From the NCBI RefSeq assembly GCF_950066645.1, contig NZ_CATMFB010000007.1, positions 62,001-126,000 of the forward strand: DNA of 64,000 nucleotides, in the 5' to 3' direction. Both the position numbers and the translations under genes were made by a program. This stretch comes from an uncultured Thalassolituus sp. (lineage in GTDB: Bacteria; Pseudomonadota; Gammaproteobacteria; Pseudomonadales; Oceanobacteraceae). This document shows positions 17,662-28,877 of the stretch, in pieces. Under the pieces are notes generated by a model. That model saw nothing but the letters and a program-made list of their open reading frames with translations. It searched no databases and was not told where the DNA came from. Numbering within the stretch: the stretch's first letter is position 1; every line of letters starts with the position of its first letter.

Positions 17662-18488
17662 TCAGATACTGTCCGTCCGGCGGAAGCGCTGCAGGATCAC
17701 ATCGGCACGTACGTCCAGATGATGTAACTGTTGCAACGCACTGGCTTTGTCCGGAGTAACCTTCCAGCGGTGCGGTGTCATCAGCAGCAGGTTGTTGATC
17801 ATAGTGCTGTCGTTGAGTTGGAACCGGAACGCTACCGGGACTTCCTCTACGCAGCTGAAACCTGCCTGATTCATCGACTCAACCGGCGAAAATGCATCCA
17901 GACGAACGTCATCATAAATCTGCTGACGCAACTCGTACAGATGATATGGGCCGGTATGCGCAGTAATAATGTCACCGTCTGTAACTAAGGCGTGATCAAG
18001 ACCCTGGGGCATCAGCGGAGTAAAGAGCGATACCACAGTGTTAATGCTGTGTTTCTCTACCGGAGGCCGTGCGCCACTCGCTACCAGCCAGCGAATCAGC
18101 CTGCTGCGTCGACATGCGGCACGGACGGCCTCGCGTGAGATATCAAGGCCCGTTATGTCTGCGGAGACACCCAGGGATTCACGCAGACGCTCGGTGTAAT
18201 ACCCTTCACCACAACCAATATCGAGAATCCGGCCAGGGCTCACCATACTGTTCAGTGCATCAGATATCGGCTGATAATGCCCGGCATCCAGAAACTCAGT
18301 GCGGGCGCGGACCATGTCCGCGTCATCGCCCGGATTCTTAGATTTTTTGTGGTTGACCAGCAGCAGGTTCAGATAGCCCTGCTTTGCCTGATCATAGGTG
18401 TGGTTTTCCTGACAGCGCCACTGCTTGTCACTGGTGCTGAGTGGAGCTTCACACTTAGGGCAGATCAGCCCGGTTACCGCCTCAATCA

Positions 18489-18489
<1 letters not shown>
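17662..18489 (-). CDS. rlmA: 23S rRNA (guanine-N1)-methyltransferase RlmA
   Basis: Zn-ribbon ICPKCEAPL...WRCQENHTYDQAKQGYLNLLLVNHKKSKNPGDDADMVRARTEFLDAGHY; SAM motif ILDIGCGEGYYT. Confidence 0.92.
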
Positions 18490-19655
<1,166 letters not shown>

Positions 19656-19772
19656 TCATATCACAGGCACTGGCTGAAACACGCTGGGCGGGTTGCGATG
19701 TGGCCGGTGCGGTCATACCATGCAGAAAGTGACATCACAGATAACGTATTGGTTTAACTGGAATTATTATTT

Positions 19773-20336
19773 ATGACCCCAAGCCTGACCCCTGAGCAGC
19801 TGAAAGTTGTCCTGCAGGAAGCAGACCTGCTGAAATCCCGTGACGAAGTTGAAGCAGCTCTGGACTCCATGGCAGCGGCCATCACTGAGAAACTCGCCGA
19901 CAGCATGCCGGTTGTGTTCAGCATTATGAATGGTGGACTGGTGGTTGCCGGTCAGCTGCTTACTCGTCTCAATTTTCCGCTGGAGCAGGGCTATATGCAC
20001 GCGACCCGTTACCGGGGCGAGGTCACTGCTCAGGCTGATCTGCAGTGGCAGGCGATGCCGACGGTTCCGATGGAAGGGCGTACCGTTCTGATTGTCGACG
20101 ATATCTTCGATGAGGGTTACACCCTGCAGGCCGTGGTTGAGGCCTGCAAAGCCCAGGGAGCCACCGAGGTACTGACTGCGGTTCTGGTCGATAAACAGCA
20201 TGACCGTAAAGCGCCGGGTATGACGGTGGATTTTGCAGGGCTGGAAGTCGAAGACCGTTACGTCTTTGGCTACGGCATGGATTACCGCGGATTCTGGCGT
20301 AATGCGCCAGGTATCTACGCAGTGAAAGGTCTGTAA
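19773..20336 (+). CDS. Hypoxanthine-guanine phosphoribosyltransferase
   Basis: PRTase motif TVLIVDDIFDEGYTLQAVV; VFSIMNGGLVVAGQLL. Confidence 0.9.
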   Translation: MTPSLTPEQLKVVLQEADLLKSRDEVEAALDSMAAAITEKLADSMPVVFSIMNGGLVVAGQLLTRLNFPLEQGYMHATRYRGEVTAQADLQWQAMPTVPMEGRTVLIVDDIFDEGYTLQAVVEACKAQGATEVLTAVLVDKQHDRKAPGMTVDFAGLEVEDRYVFGYGMDYRGFWRNAPGIYAVKGL

Positions 20337-20453
20337 GTTACCTTTCTGAGCCAACTGGCTGAATAACATCCGGTTGGCACTGGGTGTCCTGTTGCATATG
20401 GTCACCTGCGCCTAGTCTGCGCCTTTCCCACAACTTATGGATGAGGCGCGGAT

Positions 20454-22754
20454 ATGAACTTTCGTTCGATATTCCTGATACCCCTGATTTCTTCACTGAT
20501 CGCTTGCGGAGGCGTGGACGAAGAGCCACCTGGCGATGTCGATATGTCTACATTTACCGGCTGTCTGCAGGATACCTGGACACGAGCCAGTGCCCCGGCG
20601 AGCGGCGCCAATGTAGAGCTGACCTATGAATTTCTGGAAGACGGCACGTTTATTCAGCGCAGCCACGTCGACAATATCTCGACTTACGAGTATCTCAACG
20701 GTATCGAGAATACCGATTACGATATGGAAGTACTTCCGGGTATTTCACTCGACATCATCATGCTCCTGCAGATTCTCGGGCCATTCTATGTCGAAGGCTA
20801 CTTTCATACACAGGGCACCTGGACGGCTGATGACGAAACCGGTGTGGTGACTATGAACCTGCCTGCTTCCCGCTCATTCGGACATTCTATCTGGTCAGCG
20901 AATGGCGCTAAGAATGACTTTAACCGCAGTTATCCCAATGTTGAGTCGATGGAACTCAAGTCGTCTGATCAGTACGCCTACTGCACGGATGATCAGTTAG
21001 TTGTCGGCACCTTCCGGAAAGACGATGACAGCGACATCGCGGGCCTCTGGAACAACCTCAAAGATGATTTCTACGTCGCTGAAGACTATGCGGGTGCGAC
21101 TTACCGCCTTCGTGTGGACACCGGTGAGTTGTACAGTAAATCCCCTTATCGTATGTACCTTGAGAGTGATGGGTACAAGCTTGGCTCCTGTTTAGAAAAC
21201 GGCACCGGGCATCGCTTGCCGGGACTGGAGCCAAAGTACTTTGTACTAACACCAGAGGGTGAGCTGGTGGATACGGGCGTTGTGGTGCCTGAGCAACCAG
21301 AAAACCCCGGATTTTCGTATCGCGAGATACTGAGTGATGAATACCTGTACATATACAATGAAGGCACACTCGTCAGGCGCGATATTTATACCGGTAACGA
21401 GACGACACTGGATGCTCCGGGGCTGGTTGGGTCGTTATATGCCGTTGAAAAGATAGCTGGTGGTCTGCTCCTGATTGCTCAGGAGGCTGACACTGAAACC
21501 AGCGACAGCTTTATCTCTGCTGCGCGTATCTATGATGACTCCGATGAGGTTTCATTGACCCGCTTGTTTCCGTACGTATTTGTCACCGTGAATCGCTTCG
21601 GTGACCTCCTGATGCTGAAAAGCAGCGAGGGAGAAGACAGTCAGATCTGGACCTATGATTTTGTGTCTGGAGTCACTGCGGAGGTTGCGATTCCTGATGA
21701 TCTTATTGCCGGAGATTTCTTGAGTCATTTCCGTCGGGGTGATCGCGCGTTGTTGCTGGAAGAGAAAGTCACAGGCGCGACCTGGTTGTGGGATTACAAT
21801 TTTGCCAGCGGCGAATTTGAGGAAGTGACCAGTATCCCAGAGGGGGTATACGGGCAAATCTATCCCACCGACAGCGGGGTAGACCTGGTGCGGGCTCTCT
21901 ATCGGCAGTCCGACCGCGATGCGTCGATTACTTTTTCTCATCTCAGTGCTGAGAATGATTTTGCTCTGACCTATGCAGAGAGCTTTCCAGATTATGTTCG
22001 TTTTCAACAGCGCCGCGACAACATGTCTCAGTATTTCTTCAGTACACAAAACAGGGATAATCCGAATCAGGAAGAACTCTATCTGGTCGACACTGTGATG
22101 GGTACGGCTAAGGCCCTCTCGCCAGAGCCGCATGAGGTCGGGGTACCGGAGTATTTTGATGACGGCAACCGTATTCTCTATCGCAACGAATATCCTAGCT
22201 CTTCCTATCAGAATGAAATGATCGCGATCCGACTGGAAGGAAATGAGCTGGCCGAAACCCAGCGATTCCCGTTTTTTGCCATGTATCAGTATGACGCTGC
22301 GGCACTGGATGGTGTAACCGCTTTCCATCTTCAGTCTTACGTCGATGGCGAAGCCGTCAGCTATTTCTATGTAGCAGATGGCCCTGATTCGTCCTTTAAC
22401 CTGATCAGTACCGATTATCACTTTGGTGAAGATAACGCTGCGTTCGGCGATGATTTTATCGTTTCTGATTATCATATGATCGCGGCGGGGCGCACCGAAT
22501 ATTCGGGTCGCGAGCTACTTATGTATAACCCGGAAACCAAAGGCGTCGATTTTATGGACGTACTGCCAATCCCTGACGCTTCGTCAGCATTAACCTATGT
22601 TGGTTCGCTGAACAGTGGAACCGTACTGTCGGGTTGGGATGAAGACAACGGCTGCGCAGGCCCTCACGGTGACCTTCACTTTGAAGAGGGCAACCTGTGG
22701 TATGAAAATGGTATCCGTAGTTTTTCTGGTACCCAGTGGTTTGTGAGAGACTAA
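20454..22754 (+). CDS. Hypothetical lipoprotein (766 aa)
   Basis: MNFRSIFLIPLISSLIAC|GG lipobox signal; long ORF, no domain recognised. Confidence 0.8.
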   Translation: MNFRSIFLIPLISSLIACGGVDEEPPGDVDMSTFTGCLQDTWTRASAPASGANVELTYEFLEDGTFIQRSHVDNISTYEYLNGIENTDYDMEVLPGISLDIIMLLQILGPFYVEGYFHTQGTWTADDETGVVTMNLPASRSFGHSIWSANGAKNDFNRSYPNVESMELKSSDQYAYCTDDQLVVGTFRKDDDSDIAGLWNNLKDDFYVAEDYAGATYRLRVDTGELYSKSPYRMYLESDGYKLGSCLENGTGHRLPGLEPKYFVLTPEGELVDTGVVVPEQPENPGFSYREILSDEYLYIYNEGTLVRRDIYTGNETTLDAPGLVGSLYAVEKIAGGLLLIAQEADTETSDSFISAARIYDDSDEVSLTRLFPYVFVTVNRFGDLLMLKSSEGEDSQIWTYDFVSGVTAEVAIPDDLIAGDFLSHFRRGDRALLLEEKVTGATWLWDYNFASGEFEEVTSIPEGVYGQIYPTDSGVDLVRALYRQSDRDASITFSHLSAENDFALTYAESFPDYVRFQQRRDNMSQYFFSTQNRDNPNQEELYLVDTVMGTAKALSPEPHEVGVPEYFDDGNRILYRNEYPSSSYQNEMIAIRLEGNELAETQRFPFFAMYQYDAAALDGVTAFHLQSYVDGEAVSYFYVADGPDSSFNLISTDYHFGEDNAAFGDDFIVSDYHMIAAGRTEYSGRELLMYNPETKGVDFMDVLPIPDASSALTYVGSLNSGTVLSGWDEDNGCAGPHGDLHFEEGNLWYENGIRSFSGTQWFVRD

Positions 22755-22814
22755 GGCGCCACAGTGCGATCGCACTGGGTTTCCGCGGGAGTGTTTCAAA
22801 TAACCGTGGGTTAT

Positions 22815-22841
22815 AAAAAGGGGGCTCAGCCCCCTTTTTTC
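22815..22841 (+). terminator. Rho-independent terminator
   Basis: AAAAAGGGGGCTCAGCCCCCTTTTTT. Confidence 0.85.
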
Positions 22842-22909
22842 GTCTGAGCAATTATTCCGCAGGGGCCGCTTCTGTCAGCTACACTTTTCTATCAGAGGTG
22901 GCCGATTCT

Positions 22910-23401
22910 ATGAATGTTGATTTCATCAATCCCTTCATCGAGACGATCGATAATATCCTGGCAACCATGGCGTCGATGACGTGCGAGCATGGAAAGCCCT
23001 ATCTGAAGGACGGTATTGCGCCATTGGGTGTAGTTACCGGACTGATTCCTATGGAAGGGGATGCTGTTCACGGATCTTTAGCGATCAGTTTCTCGGAAGG
23101 AGCGATCTGTAAGATCAGTAGCAGCATGCTGGGCGAAGATGTTGCTGAACTTGACGATACCTGCAAAGACCTGACCGGTGAGCTGACCAACATGCTGTCG
23201 GGTGGCGCGCGTAAGCTCTTGTGGGAAAAGGGCTACAACTTTGAAATGGCCAAGCCAGAGATGGTTGAAGGGGAGGCCGACGTACAGCACTCAGTGAATG
23301 GGCCTGTGTTGGTGATTCCTTTTAATACTAAAGCCGGACCTTTCTTTATCGAAGTTGCGATATGCAACAAGCTACGGAAGGCAGTCTTAGATACTGCTTG
23401 A
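22910..23401 (+). CDS. CheX-like chemotaxis/phosphatase-fold protein
   Basis: MNVDFINPFIETIDNILATMASM...GLIPMEGDAVHGSLAISFSEGAICKISSSMLGE...LTGELTNMLSGGARKLL. Confidence 0.85.
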   Translation: MNVDFINPFIETIDNILATMASMTCEHGKPYLKDGIAPLGVVTGLIPMEGDAVHGSLAISFSEGAICKISSSMLGEDVAELDDTCKDLTGELTNMLSGGARKLLWEKGYNFEMAKPEMVEGEADVQHSVNGPVLVIPFNTKAGPFFIEVAICNKLRKAVLDTA

Positions 23402-23415
23402 AAATGGAACAGTGA

Positions 23416-23440
23416 AAACCGGGAACTCCCGGTTTTTTTC
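23416..23440 (+). terminator. Rho-independent terminator
   Basis: AAAACCGGGAACTCCCGGTTTTTTT. Confidence 0.8.
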
Positions 23441-23470
23441 TACTTGCAGAAATCCCCTTACCAGTTAGTA

Positions 23471-23504
23471 TGACGATTCGTCAAAAATGACGGATCGTCA
23501 AAAA
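23471..23504. promoter_or_regulatory. Tandem candidate TetR operators
   Basis: Two adjacent 17-bp units TGACGATTCGTCAAAAA / TGACGGATCGTCAAAAA, each with a TGACGnnTCGTCA palindromic core. Confidence 0.65.
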
Positions 23505-23614
23505 TGGTATTTATCCGGACAATAAACAGAATTATTCAATCCGCCTGGGGCTCGCTTCCCAAGGCGTGTCCTTCCCGTCACTGGCAGTTAGCCGGATGCC
23601 CGGAAGCGACTCTG

Positions 23615-24382
23615 ATGTATATGGAAGATACGTCGCCGTCTTCAGGTGGGCGCAGCCCCCGACAGGAAGAAAAATGGCAGGCGCGCGAACAGAAACTGCT
23701 TGATATCACGCAGGAACTGATCGAGGAACATGGTTTTGCCTTCTTCAATATGGATCGGCTGGTAAAAGCCAGTGGTGTATCGAAGGGCACGATATACAAC
23801 CATTTCTCGGGCAAAGAAGATTGTCTGTCGGGTCTGTGCGTCAGGTGCATGGAAGAGACTGCCGGAATGTTCCGTCGGGCTCTGACCTTCAAAGGTACCC
23901 CGCGGGAAGTGGCCCTCGCTATCCACTATGCCTACAGCCTCCACCTCCGCATGAATCCCACGTTCTCAATGTCGCTCATTACAGTGCGCACCGCCGGGTT
24001 TTCAGAAAAAACATCGCCGGAGCGGGCGGCCTTATTGCACCGCATGGATACTGAACTGTTTACCCTGGCCTACAGCGTGATTGATCGGGCTGTGGCTGAG
24101 GGCGACCTGAAGCTTGCTGAAAATATGGACCGTGTGGTGATGGCCTTTCTTAACTGGGCGGTCTCGTACGGCATCAATATGCTGGCAGATACAGGATTTG
24201 AGCATTCCATCAGTGATCACCTTGGCGATAAGAATATTGCCCTGATCGGTGCCAATGTGCTGATGGATGGTCTGGGGATGAAACCGCTGTCGACCGAATG
24301 GGACTACAGCGCGACCTGGGAGCGGATCGGTAACGAAATCTTCCCGGAAGAAGTACAACAATTACAACAGGGAAGTTTCTGA
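23615..24382 (+). CDS. TetR/AcrR family transcriptional regulator
   Basis: KLLDITQELIEEHGFAFFNMDRLVKASGVSKGTIYNHFSGKEDCLSGL. ATG at 23615 preferred over the track start at 23504, which abuts the operator repeat. Confidence 0.9.
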   Translation: MYMEDTSPSSGGRSPRQEEKWQAREQKLLDITQELIEEHGFAFFNMDRLVKASGVSKGTIYNHFSGKEDCLSGLCVRCMEETAGMFRRALTFKGTPREVALAIHYAYSLHLRMNPTFSMSLITVRTAGFSEKTSPERAALLHRMDTELFTLAYSVIDRAVAEGDLKLAENMDRVVMAFLNWAVSYGINMLADTGFEHSISDHLGDKNIALIGANVLMDGLGMKPLSTEWDYSATWERIGNEIFPEEVQQLQQGSF

Positions 24383-24427
24383 GTCAGAGCTTTCCCCACA
24401 TAGTCCATAAACGCAGGAGCCTGAAGC

Positions 24428-26758
24428 ATGCGTCGTTTAACTGAACGATTGGCGACAGAAAAACCGTGGCTGGTGATCGCTCTGATCATTATCGCCAGCC
24501 TGGTTGCCGCCGCTGGTGCCCAAAATCTGTATTTCCGTGGCGATTACAAAGTCTTTTTCGAAGAGGGGTACGGCCCCCTGAGTGACTTTGAAGAAATGCA
24601 GAAGGTATTTAACAAAAGCGACAGTATTGCCGTTCTGATCGTCCCTGAATCCGGCGATGTGGTGGATGCGGAAGTGCTCACCCTGATTCAGGAATATACA
24701 GAAGAAGCCTGGCAGACGCCTTTCTCAAGCCGGGTGGATTCGTTGACGAATTACCAGAATACCTGGGCAGAAGGCGACGACATGATCGTTGAAGATATGG
24801 TGCTCTATCCTGACGAACTGACACAGGAAGATCTCGACCGCATCCGCGCGACTGCCATGGCAGAACCGTCTCTGAACGGTCGGATTATCTCGCCTGACAG
24901 CCGCGTAAGTCTTATTAACATCACACTGCAGTTGCCCGATATCACTGACAACACCGCGAACGTTGCCAGCGTGATGGATTTTGTACGTGATCTGAGCGCC
25001 CAGTTTGCAGAGCGCTATCCGGATATTGCGTTCTACCATACTGGCATTATCCCAATGAATTACAGCTTCGCGACGGAAGGTCAGAAAGACATGTCAACGC
25101 TGGTACCTGCCATGCTGCTGCTGATTGTTGTTCTACTGGCGGTTCTGCTGCGTAGCGTGTCGGCGATGCTGGCAACGGTGATCGTCCTCGTCCTGACCAT
25201 CATGGCGACGATGGGGCTTGCCGGTTGGATGGGCTTCTTCCTTTCGACGGGCACGATTAACGTTCCTATTGTTGTTCTGACCATTGCGGTCGCCGACTGC
25301 GTGCACGTCGTCGCGACCATGCAGTACGGCATGAAGCAGGGCAAAACCCGTCGTGAGGCCGTGCGTTACAGTCTTGAACTGAACTGGATGCCTATTTTTA
25401 TTACCAGTGCGACGACGGCCGTCGGTTTTATGACCCTGATGATGTCAGAGTCTCCGGTATTTGCTGACTTCGGTTTCCTGTGTGCGATGGGCGTGATGCT
25501 GGCATACGCTATGTCGGTAACCCTTTTCCCTGCACTGCTTTCTGTGATGCCGGTGAGTGCGGGTGGACGCAGTGATGACAAGGCACCGGCCATGGCTCAT
25601 TTCGGTGATTTTGTGATCCGTCATCAGACGGGCCTGCTCTGGGGTGGGGTACTGGTCGTCGCTGTGCTGAGTGCGCTGGCGATGCGTAACGAAATTAATG
25701 ATGTCGCCACCGAATATTTTGCAGAGTCGACGGCGTATCGTCAGTCGGTTGATAAGCAGGCCGAGACCCTGTCCGGGTCGCAGTCGATCGACTGGGCGAT
25801 GTACTCAAGCGAAGAGGGCGGTATCAGTAATCCCGAGTTTATTGCCGTCATGCATGAGTTTACTGAATGGCTCGAGCAGCAGCCGGAGATTGATCATATC
25901 AGTGGCCTGTCTGACACTTTTATGCGTCTGAATAAGAATATGCATGGTGATGATGCAACCTGGTACCGCATCCCGGATGATCGTGAGCTGGCAGCGCAGT
26001 ATCTGTTGCTCTACGAAATGTCGTTGCCTTACGGTCTCGATCTGAATAACCAGATTAATGTTGATAAGTCCGCAGCCCGTATGACCTCGGTCCTGAAAAA
26101 TCTGGGCAGTGTTGAAATCGTATCACTCGAAAATCGTGCCAAAGCATGGTTTGAAGAAAATGCTCCGGACATCCGCCTGACTGCGGCCAGCCCTGCAGTG
26201 ATGTTCTCGCATATTGGTGAGACCAATATGAAGAGCATGATTCTGAGCATGATCATGGCACTGTTTATTATCTCGGGCATTCTGATCTTTGCTCTGCGCT
26301 CATTGCGCCTGGGGGTGATCAGCCTGTTTCCGAATATTACTCCGGCGCTGGTGGGCTTTGGATTCTGGACCTTTATTTCTGGTGAAATCAACCTGGGGCT
26401 GTCGATCGTCAGCTCTATGACACTCGGGATTATTGTCGATGATACGGTGCACTTCCTGAGCAAGTATCAGCGCGCCCGCTCTGAAGGCATGACGACAGAA
26501 GCCGCCGTACGCTACTCATTTGTGAATGTGGGCCGCGCGCTTCTGATCACGACACTTGTTCTGGTACTGGGCTTCTCTATGTTGTCGTTCTCAGCGTTCC
26601 GTCTGAACTCAGACATGGGGATTGCAACGTCCATGATCATCCTGATCGCCCTGATTATTGATTTTCTTATCCTGCCACCCATGCTGTTGTGGCTGGATAA
26701 AGATAAACCCGCGGCAGATACCGCCGAAGGCTCATCCCTGAAAGGAGAACACGCATGA
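24428..26758 (+). CDS. RND/MMPL-family transporter
   Basis: 776 aa with two MMPL halves (MLLLIVVLLAVLLRSVSAMLATV; GIIVDDTVHFLSKYQRARSEG). Confidence 0.92.
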   Translation: MRRLTERLATEKPWLVIALIIIASLVAAAGAQNLYFRGDYKVFFEEGYGPLSDFEEMQKVFNKSDSIAVLIVPESGDVVDAEVLTLIQEYTEEAWQTPFSSRVDSLTNYQNTWAEGDDMIVEDMVLYPDELTQEDLDRIRATAMAEPSLNGRIISPDSRVSLINITLQLPDITDNTANVASVMDFVRDLSAQFAERYPDIAFYHTGIIPMNYSFATEGQKDMSTLVPAMLLLIVVLLAVLLRSVSAMLATVIVLVLTIMATMGLAGWMGFFLSTGTINVPIVVLTIAVADCVHVVATMQYGMKQGKTRREAVRYSLELNWMPIFITSATTAVGFMTLMMSESPVFADFGFLCAMGVMLAYAMSVTLFPALLSVMPVSAGGRSDDKAPAMAHFGDFVIRHQTGLLWGGVLVVAVLSALAMRNEINDVATEYFAESTAYRQSVDKQAETLSGSQSIDWAMYSSEEGGISNPEFIAVMHEFTEWLEQQPEIDHISGLSDTFMRLNKNMHGDDATWYRIPDDRELAAQYLLLYEMSLPYGLDLNNQINVDKSAARMTSVLKNLGSVEIVSLENRAKAWFEENAPDIRLTAASPAVMFSHIGETNMKSMILSMIMALFIISGILIFALRSLRLGVISLFPNITPALVGFGFWTFISGEINLGLSIVSSMTLGIIVDDTVHFLSKYQRARSEGMTTEAAVRYSFVNVGRALLITTLVLVLGFSMLSFSAFRLNSDMGIATSMIILIALIIDFLILPPMLLWLDKDKPAADTAEGSSLKGEHA

Positions 26759-27537
26759 AACTGATAACAACCCTGTTCAGCGCTCTGATATTTGTTGCAC
26801 CGGTCGCGATGGCGGACGATGGCGGCCGTGGGCTGGAAATCGCGAAAGACCGGAAAGCGCGCGATACTGGCTGGGGAACCTCGGAAGCAGAAATGACCAT
26901 GATTCTTCGCAACTCCCAGGGCGAGGAATCACAGCGGAAAATGCGCCTGAAAAATCTGGAAGTGCTGGATGATGGTGATAAAGGCCTGACGATATTTGAC
27001 GAACCAAAAGATGTCAGTGGTACGGCATTCCTCAGCTTTTCGCACATTGATAAGCCCGACGATCAGTGGCTTTATCTGCCTGCACTGAAACGTGTGAAAC
27101 GTATTTCTTCGCGTAATAAATCCGGCCCATTTATGGGCAGTGAGTTTGCCTACGAAGATATGGGCTCATTCGAACCAGAAAAATACGAGTTCACCTATCT
27201 GCGTGATGAGCCCTGTGCAGAAAGCATGACCTGCCACGTGATTGAAAGTGATCCGACAGACAAGTTCTCAGGCTACACCCGCCAGATTACCTGGCTTGAT
27301 ACTGAGCACCTGCGTCCGGTGAAAACCGAATACTACGACCGTAAGAATACGCTGCTGAAAACTCTGACGATGAGTGAGTGGAAAGTATACAAAGAGCAAT
27401 ACTGGCGCGCAGACCGTCTGGAAATGAAAAATCACCAGAACGGTAAAAGCACCACTCTGTTGTCTCACAATATTACGTTCGATACAGAGCTGACGGATGC
27501 TGATTTCAGCCAGGCAGCGTTGAAGCGCGCACGTTAA
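26755..27537 (+). CDS. Outer membrane lipoprotein-sorting (LolA-like) protein
   Basis: Signal peptide; FLSFSHIDKPDDQWLYLPALKRVKRISSRNKSGPFMGSEFAYEDM; overlaps the MMPL gene by 4 nt. Confidence 0.9.
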   Translation: MKLITTLFSALIFVAPVAMADDGGRGLEIAKDRKARDTGWGTSEAEMTMILRNSQGEESQRKMRLKNLEVLDDGDKGLTIFDEPKDVSGTAFLSFSHIDKPDDQWLYLPALKRVKRISSRNKSGPFMGSEFAYEDMGSFEPEKYEFTYLRDEPCAESMTCHVIESDPTDKFSGYTRQITWLDTEHLRPVKTEYYDRKNTLLKTLTMSEWKVYKEQYWRADRLEMKNHQNGKSTTLLSHNITFDTELTDADFSQAALKRAR

Positions 27538-27549
27538 TCCGGAGGGGCT

Positions 27550-28773
27550 ATGAAAAAGTTCTTACTTATTCCAGCGCTGATCAGTGCGCCGGCGTGGGCA
27601 ATGGACTGGTCTCTGGAGGCCGGTGTCGAAGGGCGGCGCTTCTTTAACGAGGGAGCGTATCCCGGGCAGGTGGATGACCAGTGGTCTGTTCGCCTGCAAC
27701 CCGAACTGGTGTGGGACAGTGAAGATTCTAACGGACGCTTCACGCTGACACCGTTTTACCGTCATGACTTTGCCGACGATGAGCGCACCCACGCGGACCT
27801 GCGCGAAGCCATGTACATGACCTGGGGTGGCAGTTGGGAGTTGCGGGCAGGTATCGGGAAGGTGTTCTGGGGTGTCACTGAGTCACTGCATCTGGTGGAT
27901 GTGATTAACCAGACAGATCTCGTCGAGGCTCTCGATGGTGAAGAAAAGCTGGGCCAGCCAATGGTTCAGGGCATCTGGTTGTCGGAAGCAGGCACCTGGG
28001 AGGCCTTTATTCTGCCGGGGTTCCGTGAGCGGACCTTTGCCGGTGAGTCCGGACGTTTCCGTTTCCCTCTGGAGGTATCTGACGAGGCCAGATATCAGGC
28101 AGAGGAAGAAGAGTGGCACACCGACCTGGCTCTGCGCTGGAGCAACTCGCTGGAACTTAATGGGTATCCACTGGATGTTTCTGCGTCGCTGTTCCACGGC
28201 ACCAGCCGCGAGCCATTGTTCGAGCCACAAGTGACAGTCACGGAGGCCGGTCCTGTCGTATCAGGGCTGACGCCTTACTATCCGCTGCAGAATCAGGTTG
28301 GTGCAACACTGCAATATGCACTGGAAGGTTGGCTGCTGAAAGCCGAGGTGCTGTACCGGGACATTCTGAAAGACACCCTGAACGGCGAAGCGCTGAAGGA
28401 TCAGACGGCAGCTGTCACCGGGTTTGAGTACACTTTTGTCGGGCCATTTGATTCGGCCGCTGATCTTGGTGTGTTGATGGAATACCAGAGTGATAGCCGC
28501 GGCAAAGACGTCGCTATCGCGCAGAATGATCTTTTTACCGGCGTGCGTTATGCCTTTAACGACATGTCATCGAGTGAAATTCTTGCGGGGTTTACTCAGG
28601 ATCTGGAGCGCGCTGACAGTCGCTTTTTTCTGTTGGAGGCCAGCACCCGTCTGAATCCTTCGACGACGATTGATGTCACAGCCATTGTCGTAACGGCGTC
28701 AGACGAAGAAGCCCCTTTGCTGGCATTCCGTCAGGATGACAGCATTGAAGCAGCTCTGAACTTCTATTTCTGA
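27550..28773 (+). CDS. Predicted outer membrane beta-barrel protein of the MMPL operon
   Basis: Signal MKKFLLIPALISAPAWAMDW; alternating beta-strand pattern ending in ...IEAALNFYF (terminal aromatic). Confidence 0.8.
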   Translation: MKKFLLIPALISAPAWAMDWSLEAGVEGRRFFNEGAYPGQVDDQWSVRLQPELVWDSEDSNGRFTLTPFYRHDFADDERTHADLREAMYMTWGGSWELRAGIGKVFWGVTESLHLVDVINQTDLVEALDGEEKLGQPMVQGIWLSEAGTWEAFILPGFRERTFAGESGRFRFPLEVSDEARYQAEEEEWHTDLALRWSNSLELNGYPLDVSASLFHGTSREPLFEPQVTVTEAGPVVSGLTPYYPLQNQVGATLQYALEGWLLKAEVLYRDILKDTLNGEALKDQTAAVTGFEYTFVGPFDSAADLGVLMEYQSDSRGKDVAIAQNDLFTGVRYAFNDMSSSEILAGFTQDLERADSRFFLLEASTRLNPSTTIDVTAIVVTASDEEAPLLAFRQDDSIEAALNFYF

Positions 28774-28826
28774 TTTGTCGCCTGTGTGCATCGTAGGCGG
28801 TAAAGAAGGGTAAACCGGATTTCGCG

Positions 28827-28839
28827 ACTGAGTCTCAGT
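28827..28839. promoter_or_regulatory. Palindrome upstream of the tripartite efflux operon
   Basis: ACTGAG-T-CTCAGT, 39 bp before the OMF start codon. Confidence 0.35.
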
Positions 28840-28877
28840 TACTAATATGACGACTTAAGACATCCGGAGTCTGTCCT

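Noticed and set aside
21552-22475. 307-aa - strand ORF
   Set aside because: Antisense to the 20454-22754 lipoprotein; no signal peptide or domain pattern.
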